Below, one piece after another: positions 1 to 5,393 of a stretch of 6,071 nt of DNA (position 1 is its first letter; the number at the start of each line of letters is the position of its first letter). A program made the translations under genes and the position numbers. Source of the stretch: Rubrivivax sp. (lineage in GTDB: Bacteria; Pseudomonadota; Gammaproteobacteria; Burkholderiales; Burkholderiaceae). The notes below the pieces were generated by a model. That model saw only the letters and a list, made by a program, of their open reading frames with translations. It made no database searches and was not told the origin of the DNA. The stretch is taken from NCBI GenBank assembly GCA_004211235.1, contig SEEY01000260.1, positions 1 to 6,071 of the forward strand, read 5' to 3'.

Positions 1-1572
1 GCCTGGCGTGCCCAGGCAAGAAGGGACACGCAGGCCCAGCTCAAGGCGCTCAAGAGTTTCAGCAAGAGCAGGCTCGACCCCAAGGACCGCGTCTCCTACA
101 GCATCCTCAAGCTCGACCTGGAGCAGGACCTGGCGGGTGACCGCTTCCCCGAGTGGATGCAGCCGATCAGCCAGATCGGCGGCCTGCCGAGCTTCCTGGC
201 GCAGATGGGCACGGGCCAGTCCATCCAGCCCTTCAAGACGGTCAAGGACTACGACGACTGGCTGGCCCGGCTGGCCAAGTCCCCGCCGCTGTTCGACGGC
301 ACCATCGGCAACATGCGCGACGGCCTCAAGGCCGGTGTGACCCAGCCGCGGGCGGTGATGGAGAAGGTGCTGCCGCAGCTGACGGCGCTGGCCGTGACGG
401 ACCCGGAGAAGAGCCTGTTCTGGGGCCCGATCAAGGACTTCCCCGAAGCCGTGCCGGCGGCCGACCGCGAGCGCATCACCGCCGCCATGCGCAAGCTGCT
501 GAGCGAGCAGGTGCTGCCCGCCTACGGCCGCCTGCTGGCCTTCGTGCGTGACGAGTACACGCCCAAGGCGCGTACCAGCACGGCCTGGTCGGCACTGCCC
601 GACGGCAAGGCCTGGTACGCCTACCGCGTGCGCCAGTCGACCACCGTGGCGCTGACGCCGGACGAGATCCACGACATCGGCCTGAAGGAGGTGGCGCGCA
701 TCCTCGGCGAGATGGAGGCGGTCCGGCAGCAGGTCGGTTTCCAGGGTGACCTGAAGGCCTTCTTCAAGCACCTGAACGACGACCCGAAGTACTACTACAG
801 CAAGCCCGAGGAACTGCTGGCCGGCTACCGCGAGCTGCAGAAGAAGATCAACGGCCTTAGCCCCAAGCTCTTCGACATCGCGCCCAAGGCCGACTACGAG
901 GTCCGCGAGGTCGAGGCCTTCCGCGCCGAGAGCGCGGCGGGTGCGTCCTACCAGGAGCCCGCGGCCGACGGCTCGCGGCCCGGCGTGTTCTACGTCAACA
1001 CCTTCAACCTGAAGGCCCAGCCCATCTTCGGCATGGAGACGCTGTCGCTGCACGAGGCTTCGCCCGGCCATCACTTCCAGATCTCCATCGCGCAGGAAGA
1101 CCAGACCCTGCCCAAGTTCCGCCGCTTCGGCAGCCACTACACGGCCTATGTCGAAGGCTGGGCGCTGTATGCCGAGAGCCTGGGCAAGGAGCTGGGCCTC
1201 TTCACCGACCCCTACCAGTGGTACGGCCGCCTCTCCGACGAGCAACTGCGCGCGATGCGCCTCGTGGTCGACACCGGCCTGCACCACAAGGGCTGGACGC
1301 GCGAGCAGGCGATCCAGTACATGCTCGACAACTCCTCCATGGCCGAGAGCGACGTGATCTCGGAGGTGGAGCGCTACATCGTCTGGCCGGGCCAGGCGCT
1401 GGGCTACAAGATCGGCCAGCTGGAGATCACCAAGCTGCGCGCCGAGGCTGCAGCCGCCCTCGGGCCGAAGTTCGACGTCAAGGGCTTCCACCGCGTCGTG
1501 CTGACGTCGGGGCAGGTGCCGCTGCCGGTGCTGCGGGAGCTGGTGATGGAGTGGGTGCAAGGCCGTCGCTGA
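1..1572 (+). CDS. DUF885 family protein, putative metallohydrolase (5' end missing)
   Basis: The reading frame is open from base 1 to a TGA at 1570-1572, giving 523 visible residues. The first in-frame ATG (157) is internal, because matching family-like sequence (for example a YSILKLDLEQ stretch) continues upstream of it. DUF885 proteins are usually around 600 residues, so the signal peptide and first part are probably outside the window. Visible family hallmarks are a FKTVKDYDDWLARL stretch, then EKSLFWGPIKDFP, then HEASPGHHFQ at visible residues 351-360, and YVEGWALYAE about 30 residues further on with its first Glu at 385. The HExxPGHH histidines plus the downstream EGW glutamate resemble a zinc site of the gluzincin kind, so a metallopeptidase or hydrolase activity is likely. 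The substrate is unknown. It is separated by 39 bases from the toxin-antitoxin cassette, with no clear terminator between. The family call is firm; the enzymatic role is inferred. Confidence 0.9.
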   Translation, partial: AWRAQARRDTQAQLKALKSFSKSRLDPKDRVSYSILKLDLEQDLAGDRFPEWMQPISQIGGLPSFLAQMGTGQSIQPFKTVKDYDDWLARLAKSPPLFDGTIGNMRDGLKAGVTQPRAVMEKVLPQLTALAVTDPEKSLFWGPIKDFPEAVPAADRERITAAMRKLLSEQVLPAYGRLLAFVRDEYTPKARTSTAWSALPDGKAWYAYRVRQSTTVALTPDEIHDIGLKEVARILGEMEAVRQQVGFQGDLKAFFKHLNDDPKYYYSKPEELLAGYRELQKKINGLSPKLFDIAPKADYEVREVEAFRAESAAGASYQEPAADGSRPGVFYVNTFNLKAQPIFGMETLSLHEASPGHHFQISIAQEDQTLPKFRRFGSHYTAYVEGWALYAESLGKELGLFTDPYQWYGRLSDEQLRAMRLVVDTGLHHKGWTREQAIQYMLDNSSMAESDVISEVERYIVWPGQALGYKIGQLEITKLRAEAAAALGPKFDVKGFHRVVLTSGQVPLPVLRELVMEWVQGRR

Positions 1573-1576
1573 CGGC

Positions 1577-1605
1577 TTGCCAATTTTTGCCAACATCGCT
1601 AGGCT
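1577..1605 (+). promoter_or_regulatory. Possible promoter of the parDE cassette, with an embedded direct repeat
   Basis: A -35-like TTGCCA lies at 1577-1582 and a -10-like TAGGCT at 1600-1605, with a 17-base spacer. The -10 keeps only the T, A and final T of the consensus. Transcription starting about 7 bases after the -10 would begin at or next to the A of the ATG at 1612, which would make the message leaderless. The word TTGCCAA occurs twice, at 1577-1583 and 1587-1593, exactly 10 bases apart (one helical turn), and overlaps the -35. That is where a ribbon-helix-helix antitoxin could bind to repress its own operon. A short TGCCA/TGGCA inverted repeat (1588-1592 and 1608-1612) lies across the -10. 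All of this is read by eye. The alternative is that TAGG at 1600-1603 acts as a weak ribosome binding site in a transcript starting further upstream. Confidence 0.4.
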
Positions 1606-1611
1606 TGTGGC

Positions 1612-1851
1612 ATGAGCACCATGAACATCTCGTTGCCCGAGCCGATGCGCGCCTTCGTCGAAGAGCGGGTCAACGAGAAGGGCTATGGCAGCAGCAGCGA
1701 GTACGTCCGCGACCTGATCCGCCGTGACCAGGATCGTGAAGCGCTGCGGGCGCTGCTGTTGGCCGGGGCTCAATCGTCCCCAGCGGCCGAGATGACGCCG
1801 GCCTTCTTCGCGGACCTGCGCCAGCGAGTCCAGACGCGCAAACGCAAGTGA
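1612..1851 (+). CDS. parD: ParD-family ribbon-helix-helix antitoxin
   Basis: A 79-residue protein that would neutralise the ParE-like toxin encoded immediately downstream and, as is known for this family, repress its own operon by binding DNA as a dimer. Residues 4-9 (MNISLP) form the expected DNA-contacting beta strand. Two helices follow, roughly 10-22 and 27-40, separated by the characteristic GYGSSSEYVRDLIRRDQ segment. The remaining C-terminal part (about 41-79) is the toxin-binding tail, ending in basic TRKRK. Length is normal for the family. The ATG at 1612 is chosen because a possible promoter places the transcript start there. A second in-frame ATG at 1621 would give MNISLPEPM and cannot be excluded, and neither start has a strong Shine-Dalgarno. 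The stop codon overlaps the toxin start. Family assignment is by strong sequence resemblance; the gene symbol names the family, not a proven orthologue. Confidence 0.88.
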   Translation: MSTMNISLPEPMRAFVEERVNEKGYGSSSEYVRDLIRRDQDREALRALLLAGAQSSPAAEMTPAFFADLRQRVQTRKRK

Positions 1852-2168
1852 CCCTGCCGGTCGTCCTGCGGGCGCTGGCGCTGGAGGATGTCGAGCAGGC
1901 GCTCGATCATCTGTTCAACGAGGGCGCGGCCGACGCGGCCTTGAGCTTCATTGATGCGCTGGAACTCGCGCAGCAGCAGATCGCCCGCGAGCCGGGGATC
2001 GGGTCGACGAGGTATGCGCACGAGCTGGCCATTCCCGGCCTGCGCAGCTGGGCTCTGCGTACTCATCCCTATCTGCTGTTCTACGTGCAGCGCGAGACCC
2101 ACCTGGATGTGTGGCGGCTGCTGCACCAGCGGCGCGACATGGCCGCCTCGCTCACGGAACCGGATTGA
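1848..2168 (+). CDS. parE: ParE/RelE-superfamily toxin
   Basis: A 106-residue protein that completes a type II toxin-antitoxin pair. Typical ParE features are a helical N-terminal half (about residues 11-48), then GIGSTRYAHEL, the PGLRSWAL strand (63-70), HPYLLFYV (73-80) and the C-terminal DVWRLLHQRRDM (87-98). The last matches the family's RVLHxxRD signature, although a tryptophan-rich variant is used here. ParE toxins that have been studied mostly poison DNA gyrase, while RelE relatives cut mRNA; the target here is not shown by sequence. The start is GTG at 1848, whose last bases overlap the antitoxin TGA (GTGA). This implies translational coupling, which fits the lack of a clear ribosome binding site. 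The frame is intact with no truncation, so the toxin is probably functional. The downstream gene is an unrelated permease 73 bases away. Confidence 0.88.
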   Translation: MTLPVVLRALALEDVEQALDHLFNEGAADAALSFIDALELAQQQIAREPGIGSTRYAHELAIPGLRSWALRTHPYLLFYVQRETHLDVWRLLHQRRDMAASLTEPD

Positions 2169-2177
2169 CCTCGCGCG

Positions 2178-2221
2178 GGTGCGCCCAGCGCTACCGGCAG
2201 GCACGCCGTCTGCTCCGTTTT
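2178..2221 (+). terminator. Possible weak terminator after parDE (two adjacent hairpins)
   Basis: The first hairpin pairs GGTGCGC at 2178-2184 with GCGC-T-ACC at 2188-2195, with a CCA loop and one bulged T. The second pairs GCAGGC at 2197-2202 with GTCTGC at 2208-2213, including one G-T wobble and a 5-base loop. It is followed by TCCG and then four T at 2218-2221. The T run is short and not flush against the stem, so it would be a weak intrinsic terminator at best. It sits between the toxin stop and the permease ribosome binding site. Confidence 0.25.
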
Positions 2222-2231
2222 GCGGTCACCT

Positions 2232-2236
2232 GGAGG
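2232..2236 (+). promoter_or_regulatory. Ribosome binding site of the KgtP-like permease
   Basis: GGAGG lies 5 bases before the ATG at 2242. It decides the start, because the open frame continues upstream to at least 1951 through the toxin gene in a different frame. Confidence 0.85.
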
Positions 2237-2241
2237 CCGCC

Positions 2242-3579
2242 ATGTCCATCACGTCCACCGCCCCTGCCCGGGCGCCCGACCCCATCGAGTTCAAGCGCGT
2301 CAAGGCCATCTTCGTCGGCTCCGTCGGCAACCTGGTCGAGTGGTATGACTTCTACTGCTACGCCGCCTTCTCGCTCTACTTCTCGTCGGCGTTCTTTCCG
2401 TCGTCGGACCCGGTGGCGCAGTCGATGTCCACCGCGGCCATCTTCGCTTTGGGCTTCTTCATCCGGCCCGTCGGCGGCCTGCTGTTCGGCTACATCGGCG
2501 ACCGCCGCGGCCGGCGCCTGGCGCTGATGACCTCGGTGCTGCTGATGTGCGGCGGCTCGCTGCTGATTGCCTGCTCGCCCACCTACGCCATGGTGGGTGC
2601 CTGGGCGCCGGCCATCCTGCTGATCGCCCGGCTGCTGCAGGGCTTGAGCCTAGGGGGCGAATACGGCTCCAGTGCCACCTATCTGTCCGAGATGGCCACG
2701 TCCAGCCACCGGGGCTTCTATTCCAGCTTCCAGTACGTGACGCTGATCGGCGGCCAGCTGACGGCGCTGGTGGTGCTGCTGGTGCTGCAGAACTTGCTGC
2801 TCGATGCCGACCAATTGCGGGCCTGGGGCTGGCGCATCCCGTTCTTCATCGGCGCGCTGCTGGCCATCGTCGCGCTGATCATGCGGCGCGACCTGCCCGA
2901 GACCCATGCCTTCGAGGCCGTCCGAAAGCGCCACCAGGGCAGCAAGGACCGCATGGGCGGCTTCAGGTTGCTCCTGCAGCATCCGCGCGAGTGCCTGATC
3001 GTCATCGGCCTGACGATGGGCGGCACGCTCGCCTTCTACGTGTACACGACCTACATGCAGAAGTTCCTGAAGCTGTCGGTCGGCCTGACGGACGCGCAGA
3101 CCACCGCCGTTTCTGCCGGCAGTCTGGTGTTCGCGGCGCTGCTGCAGCCGCTTTACGGCGCACTGTCAGACCGCATCGGCCGCAAGCCGCTGCTGCTGGG
3201 CTTCGCGGTGCTCGGCACCCTCTGCACCGTGCCGCTGCTGACGGCGCTGCAGCATGCGCAGGGGCCGTGGCAGGCCTTCGGCCTGATCGCCTGCGCCTGG
3301 CTGATCGTCAGCGGCTACACGTCCATCAACGCGGTCGTGAAGGCCGAGCTGTTCCCGGCTGCGATTCGCGCCACCGGCGTGGGCGTGCCCTATGCCATCG
3401 CCGTGTCGGTGTTCGGCGGCAGCGCCGAATACATCGCGCTGTGGTTCAAGAAGCAGGGCATGGAGAGCGGCTTCTACTGGTACGCCACGGCCGTGATCGC
3501 CTGCTCGCTGCTCGTCTACCTGCTGATGCGCGACACCCGCAAGCATTCGCGCCTGGATGCCGAGGCCGCCGCGCTGTGA
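2242..3579 (+). CDS. kgtP: MFS metabolite:H+ symporter, KgtP-like (alpha-ketoglutarate permease)
   Basis: A 445-residue inner-membrane permease expected to take up alpha-ketoglutarate or a related dicarboxylate with protons. It resembles E. coli KgtP (432 residues) along its length. Shared landmarks are GNLVEWYDFY (29-38, the signature of the metabolite:H+ symporter family), the loop 2-3 motif GYIGDRRGRR (83-92), RLLQGLSLGGEYGSSATYLSE (130-150), SSFQYVTLIGGQL (161-173), the second-half loop GALSDRIGRK (306-315), KAELFPAAIRATGVG (367-381) and FGGSAEYIAL (391-400). Twelve hydrophobic spans are expected, with a charged central loop around 214-250. The start is fixed by a GGAGG ribosome binding site, and the extension reading back to 1951 is an out-of-frame shadow of the toxin gene. 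The gene ends 19 bases from the convergent chalcone-isomerase-like gene. Other members of the group carry proline/betaine, citrate or shikimate, so the substrate is likely but not proven. Confidence 0.88.
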   Translation: MSITSTAPARAPDPIEFKRVKAIFVGSVGNLVEWYDFYCYAAFSLYFSSAFFPSSDPVAQSMSTAAIFALGFFIRPVGGLLFGYIGDRRGRRLALMTSVLLMCGGSLLIACSPTYAMVGAWAPAILLIARLLQGLSLGGEYGSSATYLSEMATSSHRGFYSSFQYVTLIGGQLTALVVLLVLQNLLLDADQLRAWGWRIPFFIGALLAIVALIMRRDLPETHAFEAVRKRHQGSKDRMGGFRLLLQHPRECLIVIGLTMGGTLAFYVYTTYMQKFLKLSVGLTDAQTTAVSAGSLVFAALLQPLYGALSDRIGRKPLLLGFAVLGTLCTVPLLTALQHAQGPWQAFGLIACAWLIVSGYTSINAVVKAELFPAAIRATGVGVPYAIAVSVFGGSAEYIALWFKKQGMESGFYWYATAVIACSLLVYLLMRDTRKHSRLDAEAAAL

Positions 3580-3589
3580 GGCCGCGGCG
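3567..3589. terminator. Possible stem-loop between convergent genes
   Basis: CGCCGCG at 3567-3573 pairs with CGCGGCG at 3583-3589 around a 9-base loop that contains the permease stop codon. There is no T run on either strand, so intrinsic termination is doubtful. It is listed because it is the only visible structure in the 19-base gap between converging genes. Confidence 0.18.
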
Positions 3590-3598
3590 CTCGTGGGG

Positions 3599-4198
3599 TT
3601 AGTCCTTGCCGCCGTCCAGCAGCGCGTCGCGCAGCTGCGTGTCGGCCGGCGAGTCGCCGAACCAGATGCGCAGCACCAGCGTGAAGAACTCGTCGTCGCC
3701 GACCGGCTCGCCCTGGGCCTGGCCGGAGATGTAGAACTGCGTGCCCTTGCCGGGGATGAAGTCCATCGCGAAGGTGTCGCCGGGCTTGAGCTTGGGCTTG
3801 CCCGAGAAGATCTCGATGAGGCGCGTGGTGGACAGCGTGTGGCGGGTCAGCTGCGCGGCGGGCGTGTTGTCGCTGATGCCGCGCATGAAGAGCCGGCCGA
3901 GGTCCGTGCCGGGCAGTTCACGCAGAGCCGTGAACTGCAGGCGCTTGGGGCCGGGCAGTGCGAACAGCTCGGCCGTCGTGGTGGCGCGCTTGGCGGTGTA
4001 CAGCGCCATGTCGTAGGCCTTGAACACCAGCCGCACGCGCGTGCCCTTGCCATTGAGTTGAAGCGCGCTGCCGCCGAGCTGGGCCGTGGGTTCGAACTTG
4101 TTGACGGTCGTCGCGGCGCCGGCCTGCAGGCACAGCGCTGCCGCCGCGGCGAGGGTGAGAAAACGGGCCCGGGCGGCCAGCGTCTGAAGCTGAGTCAT
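3599..4198 (-). CDS. Secreted chalcone-isomerase-like protein
   Basis: A 199-residue protein with an N-terminal signal peptide: positive residues R10 and R12, a hydrophobic alanine/leucine core (13-25) and a probable cleavage after A28 or A29 (AGAA). C23 is not in a lipobox, so export as a soluble periplasmic protein is expected. The mature part matches the bacterial chalcone-isomerase-like family: SALQLNGKGTRVRLVFKAYDMALYT (44-68), GPKRLQF (83-89), the PGDTFAMDFIPGKGTQFYISGQ region (139-160), and RIWFGDSPADTQLRDALL near the C-terminus (177-194). Plant chalcone isomerases act on flavonoid precursors, but bacterial members of this family have no settled role and may only share the fold. The ATG at 4198 is preceded by GGAAGAG at a suitable distance. 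It lies 85 bases downstream of the RlmN-like gene on the same strand, so the two could be co-transcribed. Stop is TAA. Confidence 0.85.
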   Translation of the reverse strand: MTQLQTLAARARFLTLAAAAALCLQAGAATTVNKFEPTAQLGGSALQLNGKGTRVRLVFKAYDMALYTAKRATTTAELFALPGPKRLQFTALRELPGTDLGRLFMRGISDNTPAAQLTRHTLSTTRLIEIFSGKPKLKPGDTFAMDFIPGKGTQFYISGQAQGEPVGDDEFFTLVLRIWFGDSPADTQLRDALLDGGKD

Positions 4199-4283
4199 GT
4201 CTCTTCCAGTGTGGGCGCCGTCTGCGCGCGGCGTTGCGCATTCTGCTTGGCGCAGGCTGCGGATCGGGTCGGGTTTGCCTATG

Positions 4284-5321
4284 TCAGGCGTGAATCCTCA
4301 CCACGCGGGCCGGGCGCCCCACAGCCTCACGGGCGCGCAGCTGGCCGCAGCCGCCGTCCACGTCCTGGCCGGCCGAGTCGCGCAGCTTGGTCAGCACGCC
4401 CCGTGCGCTCAGTTCGGCGGCAATGGCCCGCGCCCGCTCCCAGCTCGGCCGGGCGAAGGGCAGGCCCTCCGCCGTGTTGAACGGGATCATGTTCAGCAGC
4501 CCGTAGCGGCCCTTGAGCAGGCGCACGATGCCGTCGAGTTCGTCCGGCCCGTCGTTGACGCCGTCCAGCAGCGTCCACTGGTACTGCACGGGATAACCGC
4601 TGGCGCGGCCGTAGGCGTCGGCGGCGTCGACGAGCTGTTCGGGCGTCAGCCGCGGCGCGCGCGGCAGCAGGTCGGCGCGCTTGGCGGCGTCTGCCGTGTG
4701 CAGGCTCAGTGCCAGCGCCGGCTTCACCTCGGCGGCGTTCAGCGCCTCGAAGGCGCGCTCGTCGCCCACCGTCGAGAACACCAGCTGCTTGTGCGCAAAG
4801 CCGCCCTCTCGACCCAGCAGCGTGATGGCGTCCAGCACGTTGGCGAGGTTGTGCGAGGGCTCGCCCATGCCCATGAAGACGACCTTCTTCAACCGCGCGT
4901 TCTTGCGCCGCGCCAGCACCACCTGGGCCACGATCTCGGCGCTGCCGACCTGGCGGATCAGGCCGTCCACGCCGGTCATGCAGAAGCGGCAACCCACCGC
5001 GCAGCCCACCTGGCTGGACACGCAGACGCCGTCGCGCGGCAGCAGCACGGTCTCCACGGTCTGGCCGTCGTTCAGGCCCAGCAGCAGCCGCGCCGATTGG
5101 CCATCGCCGCCGGCGTGTTCGCTTCTCAGCGTGAGCTGCCCTTCAAGCTCGGCCATCAGTGCCGGCAGCGCCTCGATGACGGCCTTGGGCAGGAAGCCCT
5201 GCAACGGTCGCTTGCCGCCCTCCAGTGGCAGCGCCCGCACCCAGTGGCGCAGCACGCGGCTTTCATGGTCGGGGTTGGCGCCCAGCGCGCGCAGGCGCTG
5301 GCGGAGATCGGCAATCAGCAT
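4284..5321 (-). CDS. RlmN/Cfr-family radical SAM RNA methyltransferase-like protein
   Basis: A 345-residue protein if translated from the ATG at 5321. The family methylates adenosine in 23S rRNA (A2503) and, for RlmN, tRNA, using a 4Fe-4S cluster and S-adenosylmethionine. The CxxxCxxC cluster motif CAVGCRFC has Cys at 107, 111 and 114. The resolving cysteine in VCVSSQVGC is C100, seven residues before the cluster as in E. coli RlmN C118. The methyl-carrying cysteine in GGCGQL is C325, equivalent to E. coli C355. Also visible are FMGMGEPSHN (149-158), SLHTADAAKRADLLPRA (206-222), LLDGVNDG (251-258) and NMIPFN (277-282). The protein is shorter than typical RlmN (about 380), and its first 60 residues lack the usual KPFRAxQLxxW-type helical domain, so it may be a paralogue rather than the housekeeping enzyme. 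A TTG at 5348 is the only earlier start in frame; neither start has a Shine-Dalgarno. Stop is TGA. Confidence 0.85.
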   Translation of the reverse strand: MLIADLRQRLRALGANPDHESRVLRHWVRALPLEGGKRPLQGFLPKAVIEALPALMAELEGQLTLRSEHAGGDGQSARLLLGLNDGQTVETVLLPRDGVCVSSQVGCAVGCRFCMTGVDGLIRQVGSAEIVAQVVLARRKNARLKKVVFMGMGEPSHNLANVLDAITLLGREGGFAHKQLVFSTVGDERAFEALNAAEVKPALALSLHTADAAKRADLLPRAPRLTPEQLVDAADAYGRASGYPVQYQWTLLDGVNDGPDELDGIVRLLKGRYGLLNMIPFNTAEGLPFARPSWERARAIAAELSARGVLTKLRDSAGQDVDGGCGQLRAREAVGRPARVVRIHA

Positions 5322-5393
5322 GGGAACGGAGGTGACAACAGCCCGCAATTGTCGGCGCTATGCTGGATCGACCCTTTTCACGAGGAGACACCC
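5322..5393. promoter_or_regulatory. Divergent intergenic region between RlmN-like and aldolase-like genes
   Basis: Both outward-facing genes must be driven from these 72 bases or from within each other. A TATGCT at 5359-5364 could be a plus-strand -10 box, but no -35 is found at the right distance (GTGACA at 5332-5337 is 21 bases away). A 5-base inverted repeat, GACAA at 5334-5338 and TTGTC at 5349-5353, could be a regulator site but is short enough to be chance. No convincing minus-strand promoter is visible. Confidence 0.25.
5383..5387 (+). promoter_or_regulatory. Ribosome binding site that fixes a TTG start
   Basis: AGGAG ends 6 bases before the TTG at 5394. No ATG is available in this frame nearby. 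The only earlier candidate, TTG at 5349, would add 15 residues that do not look like the family and has no well-spaced ribosome binding site. Confidence 0.8.

Noticed and set aside
1951..2241. Upstream extension of the permease frame
   Set aside because: It overlaps the ParE gene out of frame, its residues are Arg/Ser/Cys-rich with no family match, and a GGAGG ribosome binding site supports the ATG at 2242.
2547..3602. Plus-strand open frame of about 351 codons inside the permease
   Set aside because: It lies out of frame within kgtP, is rich in Arg/Ala/His, and has no membrane or domain pattern of its own.
4199..4283. Small inverted repeats (CGCCG/CGGCG at 4216-4233; TGCGC/GCGCA at 4235-4254) between the two minus-strand genes
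   Set aside because: The stems are only 5 bases with long loops and no T run, which is expected by chance at this base composition, so I do not call a terminator or regulatory RNA.
3557..4480. Long plus-strand open frame of about 307 codons opposite the chalcone-isomerase-like and RlmN-like genes
   Set aside because: It is antisense to two well-supported genes, its protein is low-complexity Ala/Arg/Gly-rich, and no family is recognisable. It is a typical shadow frame in GC-rich DNA.
5328..5335. Perfect Shine-Dalgarno-like GGAGGTGA on the plus strand
   Set aside because: No plus-strand start codon lies 5-9 bases downstream (the nearest, TTG at 5349, is 13 bases away). It is probably incidental, although the complement lies in front of the minus-strand ATG.
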